DNA of 64,000 nt from Bacteroidaceae bacterium (GCA_024398435.1 JAKSJD010000002.1:62001-126000); one strand, 5' to 3'. Numbered from the stretch's first letter, positions 16,811 through 25,888 are shown. The notes: generated by a model from the sequence alone, not told the origin. Numbers and translations are program-made.

Positions 16811-17338
16811 ATGATAACAATGTACGAAACGAAGAGATTGATAATGAGGCGCTGGCAGGAAGCCGATGCAGAAGCCCTCTACAAGTATGCAAGCGACCCC
16901 GAGGTAGGTCCGCGAGCCGGATGGCCACCCCATCAGAGTGTAGAAGAAAGTTTGGAGACCATTCGTACAATTTTCGGCGGCGACGGAATGTGGGCGATAG
17001 TACTGAAACAGACAGCCGAACCAATAGGGTGTATCGGTTATCTGCCCAAAGGGCAGAGCAATATCGAAGTGGGAACCGCCGAAGCAGAGATAGGCTACTG
17101 GGTAGCCCGTCCATATTGGAACCAAGGCATCTGCACCGAATCGCTCAGATGGTTAGTCAGTTATTGTCGTGATGTGATGCATTTCACAACCCTATGGGCA
17201 GATTATTTCTTAGACAATCTCGCATCGAGCCGAGTGATGGAGAAGTGTGGATTTGCTGATACAGGCATCGAAACCACATGCCCCACTTTGATGGAAGGCA
17301 GCGACAAGCCAACCAGAGTGAAGAAACTATCATTATAA
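16811..17338 (+). CDS. GNAT family N-acetyltransferase
   Basis: A 175-aa RimJ/RimL-type acetyltransferase. The N-terminus YETKRLIMRRWQEADAEALY is typical, as are IGCIGYLPKG, the acetyl-CoA-binding YWVARPYWNQGICTESLRWL and the closing LASSRVMEKCGF. The open frame reaches back to a TTG that overlaps the M16 stop, but the extra 25 residues are spacer translation, so the ATG at 16811 is chosen; 16820 is an alternative. The substrate, an amine or protein N-terminus, is not predictable. A terminator follows 14 bases after the stop. Confidence 0.88.
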   Translation: MITMYETKRLIMRRWQEADAEALYKYASDPEVGPRAGWPPHQSVEESLETIRTIFGGDGMWAIVLKQTAEPIGCIGYLPKGQSNIEVGTAEAEIGYWVARPYWNQGICTESLRWLVSYCRDVMHFTTLWADYFLDNLASSRVMEKCGFADTGIETTCPTLMEGSDKPTRVKKLSL

Positions 17339-17351
17339 AAGATTACAGAAA

Positions 17352-17386
17352 AGGGTCAGCACACTCATGGTGTTGGCCCTATTTTC
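17352..17386 (+). terminator. Rho-independent terminator after GNAT gene
   Basis: AGGGTCAGCAC pairs with TGTTGGCCCT around an eight-base loop and is followed by ATTTTC. It ends the hflX-to-GNAT rightward block. Confidence 0.7.
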
Positions 17387-17468
17387 TTATAAGACTTGAG
17401 GCAATTTCTTGGATAAACCAAGCGACTTTGTCGATAACTTGGACGAGCCAAGCGACAAATCGATAACT

Positions 17469-17620
17469 TATAATGTTTGGTCCCTTTTCTTATAATGTTT
17501 AGTGCCATTCCTTATAATGTTTTTTTCATTGCAACAATAAGTATATAACAATGATGAAACGGAGCGCGGTTCATGAGGTAAAACACCGCGCTTCATGATG
17601 CTTCGGAACGCGATGTTTTT
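17469..17620. repeat. 22-base phased repeat array B (3 + 3 units)
   Basis: Units beginning TATAATGTTT start at 17469, 17491 and 17513; the third runs into a T-run. A second in-step set starts at 17566, 17588 and 17610 with cores GCGGTTCAT, GCGCTTCAT and GCGATGTTTTT. Both sets keep a period of exactly 22 bases. The GCGGTTCATGA core also occurs in array C. Confidence 0.82.
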
Positions 17621-17842
17621 ACCAAGATATTAGTTATTAGATATCAGATATAAGTTATGATTAGCGGTTTTGCTTTGCAATAATGTCGGGAGAAAACGAA
17701 TTTTCGCAAAATCTTTTTTTTCAGGAGAAGCAACAACCCATTTCCCTTCAATAAAATAGTCTTCGTTGCAACATTGTGTATCCATTTTATGGAAAAATTA
17801 CAAATTCTACATTATCCATTGCACATTATTAATTATTTTCAC

Positions 17843-17850
17843 TATCTTTG
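17843..17850 (+). promoter_or_regulatory. -7 box upstream of short ORF
   Basis: TATCTTTG, 27 bases before the ATG at 17878. It probably drives the short ORF and the membrane-protein genes after it. Confidence 0.5.
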
Positions 17851-17877
17851 CCACCGAAACATAAAACTTTTCCGCTT

Positions 17878-17946
17878 ATGAAGAAGAGTATAAAAACAAT
17901 CGTGTTGGGAGGAGGCGGATCAGATACCTGTCACTTGACGCTATAG
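17878..17946 (+). pseudogene. 22-codon ORF, possible gene-start remnant
   Basis: The frame reads MKKSIKTIVLGGGGSDTCHL and stops after two more codons. It sits at normal distance from a promoter and has gene-like codon choice, including a glycine-rich run. This suggests the 5' end of a gene whose body was lost when the adjacent AT-rich genes arrived. A true leader peptide cannot be excluded. Confidence 0.35.
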
Positions 17947-18004
17947 TTTCATCAAGTAATAATCATTTGAAGAAAGATAATATCAAATAAGTGCAGTATA
18001 AAAT

Positions 18005-18673
18005 ATGGGACTATTATTCGTTATATTATTTTATATAGTATGTATAGGCATTATATTTTTGATACTCGGTATTATAAACCTTATAATTGCTATTATCCTT
18101 CGTAAAAAGAAACAATTAAAAACAAGACTATTGGCGTGGTTTCTCGTACCGGGCATAATAATAGGTGGTTTCGGAGCAATGTTTTTCATTGAAAATATTC
18201 TATATTCAATAATAACAAATTCCGACATTGGTGTGGGCGACTATGCCAGCGTCAACATCAACGATAAATATAATCTTTACTGGATAGATATTCCTAATTG
18301 GGAGATTGGACCAAAAGAATCTTGTGATGGAAAGACATTTCATAACATACAAGAAATCTTGACTATCAACGACACTATAGCATTTACATCCCAAATCAAT
18401 GGAAGCTCACCAGATTCCACTTATTGTATTCTGACTCAACTCATATCAGACAACGCATTAGCCATTGATTCTGCGAAGTCAACAAAAGTATTATGGGACA
18501 AATATGCATTAAAACACAAATATGACCGTAATAAAATCTGCACATGCGATGAATACTATTGGAATAAAAGAAAGTATTTCTTCTGGGGCTCTATTATTCT
18601 CAACATTCTATTAATCGTCTTTGCCATTAAAAAGTATGGCAGAAAGTTGTTGTTTAAGAATTCGGAATCATAA
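18005..18673 (+). CDS. Unknown three-helix membrane protein
   Basis: I do not recognise the family. The 222 residues contain two strongly hydrophobic N-terminal segments (about residues 3-27 and 40-65). A ~125-residue polar region with cysteines follows (CDGKTFHNIQE, CILTQL, CTCDEYYWN), and then a C-terminal hydrophobic helix (about 193-210) with a basic tail. The polar region is probably outside the cytoplasm. The codons are far more AT-rich than in the neighbouring housekeeping genes, which suggests acquisition. The next membrane-protein gene starts 19 bases after the stop. Confidence 0.6.
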   Translation: MGLLFVILFYIVCIGIIFLILGIINLIIAIILRKKKQLKTRLLAWFLVPGIIIGGFGAMFFIENILYSIITNSDIGVGDYASVNINDKYNLYWIDIPNWEIGPKESCDGKTFHNIQEILTINDTIAFTSQINGSSPDSTYCILTQLISDNALAIDSAKSTKVLWDKYALKHKYDRNKICTCDEYYWNKRKYFFWGSIILNILLIVFAIKKYGRKLLFKNSES

Positions 18674-18692
18674 TAAAAATAAATAATAGAAA

Positions 18693-18902
18693 ATGAAATA
18701 TATTTTTAAGATTGTTATGACATTATTATTGGCATATGCTATACTAATGTTGTCAATTGACGGATTGTATTCACTGCTGTCCTTGTATCCAGAATCAAAT
18801 CTCAGTATACTAATTGAAGAAAGAATAATTCCTTACATCATTTGCATTGCATGTAATGTATATGGTATAATTCGTATATGGAATCACAGAAACAACGAAT
18901 AA
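18693..18902 (+). CDS. Unknown small membrane protein
   Basis: A 69-aa protein with hydrophobic segments at about residues 4-24 and 46-60. It is unrecognised. It follows the 222-aa membrane protein by 19 bases and has the same AT-rich composition, so the pair was probably acquired together and may act together. Confidence 0.5.
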   Translation: MKYIFKIVMTLLLAYAILMLSIDGLYSLLSLYPESNLSILIEERIIPYIICIACNVYGIIRIWNHRNNE

Positions 18903-19071
18903 AACGGGTCAGTGCCGGTCACTTTATGCCATAATCAACTGATTTATCTATCTTATCTATAGAGGTAACCATGTCACTAATGGCACTTCAGACAAATCGG
19001 TATATACGAAAATGGTGACGAACTTCACAGCCCATCACCACCGAGAAATTAACAATTTATCCGAAAACATT

Positions 19072-19431
19072 ATGAAAAAGTCCTTATTATTTATTTCAGG
19101 TGTATGTCTGCTAATGACATCCTGTATGTGTAACAAAGTGGTGGTTGGCAACATTAATGAAAGCGAGGAATTGGTACATGTTAAAAGTGTTCACAACATT
19201 CATGCTTTGGGATTGGTGGTCAGTCATGACAAAGCGAATAATTACATGGAAGGGATTCCTGATTATGTGATTGAAACAAAAGAGACATTTGGGGATATGT
19301 TGTTTTGCTTCTTCACATGTGGCATATTTACACCCAATACTACAAAGTATTATGTACCAAAAAGCAATCCAAATGTTGTAGTTGATAAGAAAATACAATT
19401 CAGTAAGGCATATAAAGGCCATCTCAAATAA
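19072..19431 (+). CDS. Bor/Iss-like lipoprotein
   Basis: A 119-aa lipoprotein with signal peptide LLFISGVCLLMTSC (lipid Cys near residue 18). The C-terminal segment ETKETFGDMLFCFFTCGIFT followed by PNTTKYYVP follows the pattern of the lambda Bor / E. coli Iss family (a glycine-poor hydrophobic loop, then GIYTP). Those proteins are phage-borne surface lipoproteins linked to serum resistance. Relationship by pattern only. The longer frame starting at 19012 runs through non-coding sequence and is rejected. A bidirectional terminator follows. Confidence 0.55.
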   Translation: MKKSLLFISGVCLLMTSCMCNKVVVGNINESEELVHVKSVHNIHALGLVVSHDKANNYMEGIPDYVIETKETFGDMLFCFFTCGIFTPNTTKYYVPKSNPNVVVDKKIQFSKAYKGHLK

Positions 19432-19460
19432 AGGAGTATCGATTAGACGATGAATAATTA

Positions 19461-19509
19461 AAAAACACCGATGGAATCGCGATTTTCAGCATTTTCATCG
19501 GTGTTTTTA
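19461..19509. terminator. Bidirectional terminator
   Basis: AAAAACACCGATG pairs with CATCGGTGTTTTT around a ~22-base loop. A-run and T-run on the two sides allow it to serve both the Bor-like gene and the convergent barrel gene. Confidence 0.75.
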
Positions 19510-19547
19510 TGTTTTTGCCAAAATAATAGCTTTGAACCTTGAACTGC

Positions 19548-21212
19548 TTAGAATGTGATGGCTGCACCGACGAGGAAGTTGGCTCCTGCTGTGCGATACT
19601 GATAATATGTGTCGTAGTCGCGACCGAGGAGATTGTCGCCTTTGGCATAGATGCTGATTCCAAGTGGCAACTGATAGCTGACGGTGGCTCCGAGATTGAG
19701 GGTGGTTGGGCGTTCATAAGCCTTGCCGCCCTTGAATGTCTGCAGACGGATGTCGGCTCCTACACGGAGTTCTTTCCATACACGCGCCAAGATGCTGCCC
19801 TCGGCTTCTATCTCTGGACGCCAATTGGCTGCAATGGGTTCCCATTCGTCGTCGATGGTCCAGTGGTTCCATCGGGCAGATGCTGTGGCTGTCAACTGAT
19901 CGCGAAGGGTGTAGCGTGCGGCTGCTCCGGCATAGAGATGATTGCCGTCGGCAAAGAATATGTTGGTGCCTGGGAAGAGTGGGTCGGCATTGTCGGCTAT
20001 CTCGGCTCGGCCTTCCTGGATGTCGTAACCTGCGAAGAGGTCGGCACTCAATCCGTCGATTGGATGGAATCGGAAACCGGCACGGGCACGGAGTTGGTCG
20101 AACTCATTGTCGAGCGACATTTTCCATGAGCGCATCAGGACGGGATAGGTGGTCGGTGCGTCGAAGAGTGGTTGGCAGAGCATCCAATAAGGACTGATCT
20201 GTGAGAAGGTGTGGAAATTCTGTGCCACCTCGCCTCCTGTCGCATCGGCATAAATGTCGACCATAGGATGGGCGTGCCAAACGATGGATGCATCGGGTGC
20301 TATCTTGCCTTCTGTATTGACGTAGGCTCCGACTTTCACGTCGAAATCGGCATTGTTGTAATAGAAATGAGGGGTGAAGTCGAAACCTGTATAACCTTCC
20401 ACATTGTCGATTCCATAGGATGCGTGGTCGACTCCAAGATCGAGGTCGATGCCCATTTGGTCGTTCAGTTGGTAGGATGGACGGAGAGAAGCTGAGAGGA
20501 GTGTCTCCGTGGCTTTCTCGGCAAAGGTGGTAGGGTATTTCTGACGGAATCCCTGATAGGATGCTTCGGCATCGAGAGCGAACTGGCCAAACGTGAGGGC
20601 TTCGAGGGTAACGGATGCATGGAGCAGGTTGTCGTGTTGCTTATCGGTTGGCATCAGGGCAAATGGTGATGGATTGGAATAGTTGAACACGTTGGTGCCC
20701 AATCCAGCGGAGATGAGGAGAGAGGTAGGAGTGGAGTTGAAGGAGTGGACATAGTCGAGGTTGAGGCGGTTGGCAAAGAATCGGCTTTCCCAATCGGGTT
20801 GGTCGTCGAATGCCGAATGGCGGTCGCCCTTATGTCCGCGAGTGGAGAATTCCACATCGAGACGGTCGTCGGGGTTGAGGTCGAATCCATAGGCTATGCG
20901 TCCGATGGTGTTGCCGTCGGAACCGTAGGCACCAGTGAAGAATCCCTTCTTATCGGGTTTGAGAAGGTCGGCGTTGCGAGCTGCCCAAATGGGTTCGAAG
21001 GCATAGTGGTCGGTAGGGAATGGCGTGAGAGTATAGTTCACGTTGTAGTGGTTGGCCGCTGGAGTCTCGATTTGGGGCAGGACATTGATTTTGTTGGCAT
21101 CCTTCACCGTTGGGCGGTAACTGTTTTCCACTTCCACCACATTGTCCATCTGGGCATTGACTGCGAGGGCAAATGCGGCGAACATACATGCTGATGCTAT
21201 TATCTTCTTCAT
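19548..21212 (-). CDS. Outer-membrane beta-barrel protein
   Basis: A 554-aa exported protein (signal peptide ending LAVNAQ). A short conserved N-terminal stretch (NVVEVENSYRPTVKDANKIN, then VLPQ) is followed by a long series of amphipathic strands ending FLVGAAITF, so a C-terminal Phe closes the barrel. It resembles TonB-receptor barrels without the plug domain. It overlaps the end of the upstream TPR gene by 4 bases, so the two are translationally coupled and probably form one envelope complex. No substrate can be assigned. Confidence 0.75.
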   Translation of the reverse strand: MKKIIASACMFAAFALAVNAQMDNVVEVENSYRPTVKDANKINVLPQIETPAANHYNVNYTLTPFPTDHYAFEPIWAARNADLLKPDKKGFFTGAYGSDGNTIGRIAYGFDLNPDDRLDVEFSTRGHKGDRHSAFDDQPDWESRFFANRLNLDYVHSFNSTPTSLLISAGLGTNVFNYSNPSPFALMPTDKQHDNLLHASVTLEALTFGQFALDAEASYQGFRQKYPTTFAEKATETLLSASLRPSYQLNDQMGIDLDLGVDHASYGIDNVEGYTGFDFTPHFYYNNADFDVKVGAYVNTEGKIAPDASIVWHAHPMVDIYADATGGEVAQNFHTFSQISPYWMLCQPLFDAPTTYPVLMRSWKMSLDNEFDQLRARAGFRFHPIDGLSADLFAGYDIQEGRAEIADNADPLFPGTNIFFADGNHLYAGAAARYTLRDQLTATASARWNHWTIDDEWEPIAANWRPEIEAEGSILARVWKELRVGADIRLQTFKGGKAYERPTTLNLGATVSYQLPLGISIYAKGDNLLGRDYDTYYQYRTAGANFLVGAAITF

Positions 21213-24040
21213 TTCTCTAACCTTTCTTTTATCATGTTGTTGATTTCTTCATTTCCCGAATAGTTGCTCTTCAGAGAGAGGAGATATTCCTTTGCCTCCA
21301 CTTGGCGGTCGGTCTTCATATATACATCGGAAAGGAGTATGAAGGCACGGGCAAGCCAATACTGATGGGTGGTGCCAGAATCGATGAACTTCTGGAGTAT
21401 CTGCTCGGCTGCCACATACTGATTGGTGTCGTAGCCATACTGGGCGAGGCGTACGGTGGCTTGGGCTCCGTACATCGTCTGATGGTCGTCGGTGAGTTGC
21501 TGGAGGTCTTTCACGCCTTCGGCTGGCTGTCCGAGGGCAAGATAACTCTCGGCACGGAAAAGCTGAGCTTCAGCTTTGAGTTCGGGCGATGTCTTGCTAG
21601 CCATAATCATCTGATTGGCCACGCTGACCACCTCTTCATAATCCTTGGCATTGAAGGCACTGCGCAAACGACCTTCATAGGCATTTTGCTGCACTCCGAC
21701 AGAAGAGGTTTGCTGAGCGAGTTGGCTGTAGTATTTGTAGGCTTCGGCATACTTGCCCTCGTTCATCGAACGATTGGCAGCATTGGCCACCATCTCATCA
21801 AGTTCGTCGCCCGAAAGGCTCTTACCTGCCTTCTGTGCAAGGGCAACATAATCGTTGACACGCCCTTGCTGCGTGTAAATGGCTTTCAGGTTGTCGAGTG
21901 CCACCTGAGCCTCGTGGGTGTTAGGATAACTGTCGATAACGCGCTGATATGACTGTATGGCCACATCCGTCTGTCCGGCTTCCTGATATACCATAGCCAT
22001 TTCGTTGCCCGCCTTGCGTGCTTGCTGACTGTGAGGGAACTTGTTGATGAGCGAGGCAAATGTCTCGACGGCCTTCTGCTTGGCTCCTGTCTGAAGATAG
22101 GCACGCCCCTGCTCGTAGAGGGCATCGGCACCGAATTCGGATTCGGCATATTCGCCTCCAATCTGATTGAGTTGTTCCACCTTCTTATCGTAGTTGCCCT
22201 TCAATCCATTGATGAATGCCTGCTGATAGAGCGAATAGTCGCCGAGCGACTTGTCAGTATCGATGGCACGCTGATAGGTGGTATAGGCTTCGTCGTATTG
22301 GCGGTCGACAAACTGGCAATCGGCCAAACGGTTGAGAGCATCGGCCTTCACCTTGCTTTGAATGCCTTGACGACCCACAAATGAATTGAAATAGGTCTTT
22401 GCCTGCCCATATTGCTTCTGCTTGAAATAGGCATAACCAAGGGTGTAGAGAGCTTGATTGTAGTTGGCATTGGTGGATGAATTGCCATTGATGAATGTGC
22501 GCAAGTCGGTAATGGCATTGGCATACTGACCTTGGCGGTATTCGGATTCGCCCTTTAGATAATAAGCTTCCTTCGAACCCAATTGAATGGCTTGGGCAGT
22601 GTAGGAATCGGAGCTCTTGTAGTTGCCAGCAATGAATTCCTGGATACCGAGATTGTAGAGAATCTTCTGCTTGGCACTGAGGATTTCCTTGCTTGGATTC
22701 TTTATCTTATTGATGGAAGCAAGGGCAGCTGGATAGTTTTTCGTAGAGAAATAAACCTCAGAGAGATGCTTGCTCACACTCGATGCATACTGGGAATTTG
22801 GGAAGGTGTTGAGGAATCGCTCAAACACATTGACCGACTCGCCAAAGCCCATCGTGTTGCCCTCGTGGAGAGTGAGGGCGTAGTTGTAGAGGGCTTCCTC
22901 CTGATATTTGGCATTGGCATTCATCTCCGATGCCTGTTGGAAAGCAATCTGTGCCTGCTTCTTGTTCTGGCTGTAGATATAACTGATGCCCGCATTGAGC
23001 CAAGCATTCTGAGCCATTTCATCGGTGGCAACGGATGCACTCCGACTGAGTTCGGGTGCTGCCTTTTGGTATTCCTGAATATTAAAATAACTCATACCCA
23101 ACTTGTAGAGGGCAGAGCGTTTTGGAGATTCCACATTATAGCAATACTGACCCAATGCCTCGATGGCCTTGGTGTAGTTCTTCGTATCATAATAGGCTTC
23201 GCCACGGATGCGGTGGATTTCGTCGGCATACTTCGCATCAATCTGCGAGAGTTGGGTGTTGAAGATAGGCAACTGGTTGTTGAGGAGTGCAAGCGACTTG
23301 AGAGGTTCACCCGTATGGAGATAACAATCAGCCATATATACAGGCATATTCTTCTCATAATCCGAGTTCTTGCTCACGAGAAGGAAATCCTCCAAAGCCT
23401 CTGCATACCTGCCCTCTGCATACTTGATGTAACCCTCATAATAAACGATATCCATCTGATGCGACTTCGAATCATGAAGTGTTTGGAGCAATTCGGTAGC
23501 GATTTGGTAGTTTCTTTCCCCAACAGGAATGCTTTCCTCAGCATTGATAAGTGCAATAGCTCTGCAAAGGCGGTTTTCCTCGCTGTCGCGCTGACCTAGA
23601 TTGCTGTCGGATAAGTCGCTGTTCATTATTTCCAAAGCATCTGCATACTTGCCTTCCTCTACGAGAAGATGGCTGCGGAGAAGTTGCAGGCGTTCGCTCA
23701 TCGAATGCTGAGGATGATTTTTTGCCCATTCGGCAATCTTATCTGCCGTACCCGGAGTTTTGAGATAGTAGTCGCACACGAGTAGCAAACCCTCCACCTC
23801 GCCAAGTTCCGAACTGCTGAGGTCGGGATTATTCTTTTCGAAAGCCTTCAACGACTTGCTCGCACCATAGAAGTGGCCTTCGTCGACGAGTCGGCGAGCT
23901 TCTTCAAGATTGAGCAAAGGAGCTGTCTCTGGGTTGTAGTGCTGGGCCTTGGCTGGTGTGCCAACAAGGAACATTCCCACCATTGCCGCCATCAGCATCC
24001 GCTTCGTAGAACTAAAGTTTTTGCCTTTACAATTCATCAT
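21209..24040 (-). CDS. Large exported tetratricopeptide-repeat protein
   Basis: A 943-aa protein with a signal peptide (about residues 14-32, cleavage after PAKAQ). At least fifteen TPR-like helical pairs fill the rest of the protein (for example SALYKLGMSYFNIQEYQKAA, ALYNYALTLHEG, ALYTLGYAYFKQKQYGQAK, ALYEQGRAYLQTGAKQKAVE). This is a periplasmic or outer-membrane-associated scaffold. It is coupled to the barrel gene by a 4-base overlap. The pairing suggests that the TPR protein assembles, or binds partners for, the barrel; that is inference. Confidence 0.85.
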   Translation of the reverse strand: MMNCKGKNFSSTKRMLMAAMVGMFLVGTPAKAQHYNPETAPLLNLEEARRLVDEGHFYGASKSLKAFEKNNPDLSSSELGEVEGLLLVCDYYLKTPGTADKIAEWAKNHPQHSMSERLQLLRSHLLVEEGKYADALEIMNSDLSDSNLGQRDSEENRLCRAIALINAEESIPVGERNYQIATELLQTLHDSKSHQMDIVYYEGYIKYAEGRYAEALEDFLLVSKNSDYEKNMPVYMADCYLHTGEPLKSLALLNNQLPIFNTQLSQIDAKYADEIHRIRGEAYYDTKNYTKAIEALGQYCYNVESPKRSALYKLGMSYFNIQEYQKAAPELSRSASVATDEMAQNAWLNAGISYIYSQNKKQAQIAFQQASEMNANAKYQEEALYNYALTLHEGNTMGFGESVNVFERFLNTFPNSQYASSVSKHLSEVYFSTKNYPAALASINKIKNPSKEILSAKQKILYNLGIQEFIAGNYKSSDSYTAQAIQLGSKEAYYLKGESEYRQGQYANAITDLRTFINGNSSTNANYNQALYTLGYAYFKQKQYGQAKTYFNSFVGRQGIQSKVKADALNRLADCQFVDRQYDEAYTTYQRAIDTDKSLGDYSLYQQAFINGLKGNYDKKVEQLNQIGGEYAESEFGADALYEQGRAYLQTGAKQKAVETFASLINKFPHSQQARKAGNEMAMVYQEAGQTDVAIQSYQRVIDSYPNTHEAQVALDNLKAIYTQQGRVNDYVALAQKAGKSLSGDELDEMVANAANRSMNEGKYAEAYKYYSQLAQQTSSVGVQQNAYEGRLRSAFNAKDYEEVVSVANQMIMASKTSPELKAEAQLFRAESYLALGQPAEGVKDLQQLTDDHQTMYGAQATVRLAQYGYDTNQYVAAEQILQKFIDSGTTHQYWLARAFILLSDVYMKTDRQVEAKEYLLSLKSNYSGNEEINNMIKERLEK

Positions 24041-24113
24041 ATTTCGTTTTTTTCTTTTTTATTTTCAAGTCGCCCACTCATGGAAGATTCAGAGGGGCCT
24101 TTTTATTCGTTTG

Positions 24114-24121
24114 CAAAAATA
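24114..24121 (-). promoter_or_regulatory. -7 box of the TPR-barrel operon
   Basis: The minus strand reads TATTTTTG about 75 bases before the TPR gene start. It matches TAnnTTTG but lies in an AT-rich stretch. Confidence 0.4.
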
Positions 24122-24170
24122 GTGATAATTCAACAAACTATCCCACTTTTTTACCTTTTCTTATGTTTTC

Positions 24171-25310
24171 TTACGATAATTTAACTTTATCGCCAAGAGA
24201 ATTCAACTTATATCTTCCGCCTCCGATGGCACTGACCAAACCCTTGCATTCCAATTCGTAGAGAACTCCACTCGCCAGATACACTGGCAGTGAAGTGTCG
24301 GTTGCAATCTGGTTGATGTGCTTGTCGTCGGCACTCTTGAGAGCATTGTAGACAGTGGTTTCGTCCTCCGAGAGATGAAGGAACAACTCCTGCTGCTGAG
24401 CCTCACCTGCCTTTGGTTTGATTTCCCAATTCATTGCCTTGAGGAAGTCCTCAGCAGTTTCAATCATCTGAGCCTTGTGGCTCTTGATGAGATTGTTGCA
24501 TCCCAAAAACGATTCGTCGGAAATTCGTCCAGGGAAGGCAAAGAGTTCGCGGCCATAAGTGTTGGTAAGTTCGGCAGTAATCATCGAACCCCCTTTCCTT
24601 GCACTTTCCACCACTATGGTGGCATCGGCCATTCCAGCCACGATGCGGTTTCGGCGTACGAAGTTGCCGCGGTCGGGATTGGTTCCACTCGTATATTCCG
24701 TGAGCAACCCACCTTGTTCGAGCATTTCTACAGCTGTGGCACGATGAATGGCGGGATAGATGCGGTCGAGCCCATGAGCCAACACGCCAATGGTAGGCAT
24801 TCCTTGTTTTAGGGCAGCACGATGGGCATTGATATCGATTCCGTAGGCCAACCCACTCACGATGAGTGTGTTAGGGTGGTGTTCTTTCAGTTGGGAAACG
24901 AAGGCATCACAGATTTCACGTCCTTGTTGGGAGCATTTTCTCGTACCGATGATGCTCACAATTTTAGATGCGTTGAGATTGGCATTGCCGAGATGGAACA
25001 ACACGAGAGGGGCATCGGGGCATTGTCGCAGACGGTGAGGATAGTCGTCGGATGCCAAACAAAGGGGTTTGATTCCGTTTTTTGAGACGAATTCCATTTC
25101 TTGTTCGGCTACTGTCCTCATATTATCTACGTTTGAGAATATTTCCTTTAGTTTCTTCGGAGCGATGTTCGAAAAGTCGGGAATGGATTCCCAGTTGTCG
25201 AGAACAGCAGTGGCCGACTCCATCTTATCGTAGAGTTGGCGAGCATTGGCAAGTGTCAGATGTGGCAACTTGGCCAAAATCATCGTGTTCAGAATTTCCT
25301 TTTCGTTCAT
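24171..25310 (-). CDS. dprA: DNA-processing protein DprA
   Basis: A 379-aa protein that loads RecA on incoming single-stranded DNA during natural transformation. The Rossmann core is clear: SIIGTRKCSQQG, SGLAYGIDINAH, GVLAHGLDRIYP, VRRNRIVAGMADATIVVES and GGSMITAELTNTYGRELFAFPGRI. An N-terminal helical SAM-like part (residues 1-75) and a C-terminal winged-helix DML1-like domain complete the normal length. It lies 63 bases after the thioesterase gene and in the same direction. Confidence 0.96.
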   Translation of the reverse strand: MNEKEILNTMILAKLPHLTLANARQLYDKMESATAVLDNWESIPDFSNIAPKKLKEIFSNVDNMRTVAEQEMEFVSKNGIKPLCLASDDYPHRLRQCPDAPLVLFHLGNANLNASKIVSIIGTRKCSQQGREICDAFVSQLKEHHPNTLIVSGLAYGIDINAHRAALKQGMPTIGVLAHGLDRIYPAIHRATAVEMLEQGGLLTEYTSGTNPDRGNFVRRNRIVAGMADATIVVESARKGGSMITAELTNTYGRELFAFPGRISDESFLGCNNLIKSHKAQMIETAEDFLKAMNWEIKPKAGEAQQQELFLHLSEDETTVYNALKSADDKHINQIATDTSLPVYLASGVLYELECKGLVSAIGGGRYKLNSLGDKVKLS

Positions 25311-25373
25311 TTTTTTAAGTCAACAAGTCAACGGATCAATAAGAAGTCTCCCTCGAGGAGAAATAAGGGGGCT

Positions 25374-25781
25374 TTACTTTATCAATAGTTTTTCGAGCGA
25401 ATCCCCTGCTGTGAGTTTTCCGTTGACAAGGCAAACGGAATCCACCTGTGCTTTCACCACCACCTTCATATCGGGCAGGCGGAAAATATCCTGATAGAAT
25501 ATGTGGCGAAGTCCATCGTGTTCGTATGCTGTCTTCACCACGAATTCATCCCCACTCTTCAAAGGTGTCTTGAATCGCATGCTCACACTGGCCACAACAG
25601 CATCTGTACCCTCATCGTGCAACTGGGCAAAACTGACACCTCGCGAAAGCAGAAACTCATGGCGGGCATGTTCGAGATAATGCTGATAATTGGCATTGTT
25701 CACGATTCCCTGAAGGTCGCACTCATAATCTCTTACTTTCATTTCCAATTGGTGGATGTATTCGTATTTCATATTATTCAT
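25374..25781 (-). CDS. Acyl-CoA thioesterase (4-hydroxybenzoyl-CoA thioesterase type)
   Basis: A 135-aa hot-dog-fold thioesterase. The YECDLQGIVNNANYQHYLEH block is the family signature, where an Asp is usual before xQGIVxxxxY. FKTPLKSGDEFVV and the QVDSVCLVNG strand also fit. The open frame extends 43 codons upstream, but it crosses a promoter-like TATCTTCG, so the start is set at 25781 (MNNMKYEYIHQ); 25772 is the alternative. It is probably co-transcribed with dprA. Confidence 0.85.
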   Translation of the reverse strand: MNNMKYEYIHQLEMKVRDYECDLQGIVNNANYQHYLEHARHEFLLSRGVSFAQLHDEGTDAVVASVSMRFKTPLKSGDEFVVKTAYEHDGLRHIFYQDIFRLPDMKVVVKAQVDSVCLVNGKLTAGDSLEKLLIK

Positions 25782-25888
25782 GTTTTTATTTGGGGGCGAA
25801 GATACGAAAAAATTCCTATATCCCGCAACTTTTTTCATATAAAATGAAATCTCTTTGATAATTCCTTTGCCGATTCGTGAAAGTTTGC

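Larger units (their letters stand above)
17339..18004. other. Gene-free AT-rich spacer with repeats and a promoter
   Basis: The spacer holds a terminator, a pair of CCAAGCGAC...CGATAACTT repeats 30 bases apart (17418 and 17448), the 22-base phased array B (17469-17526 and 17566-17620), and a promoter (TATCTTTG at 17843-17850) before a 22-codon ORF. Its last ~250 bases share several short blocks, in the same order, with the leader of the dnd operon at 39436-39637. Confidence 0.7.

Noticed and set aside
22583-23599. 338-codon plus-strand ORF inside the TPR gene
   Set aside because: Antisense shadow of the helical-repeat gene.
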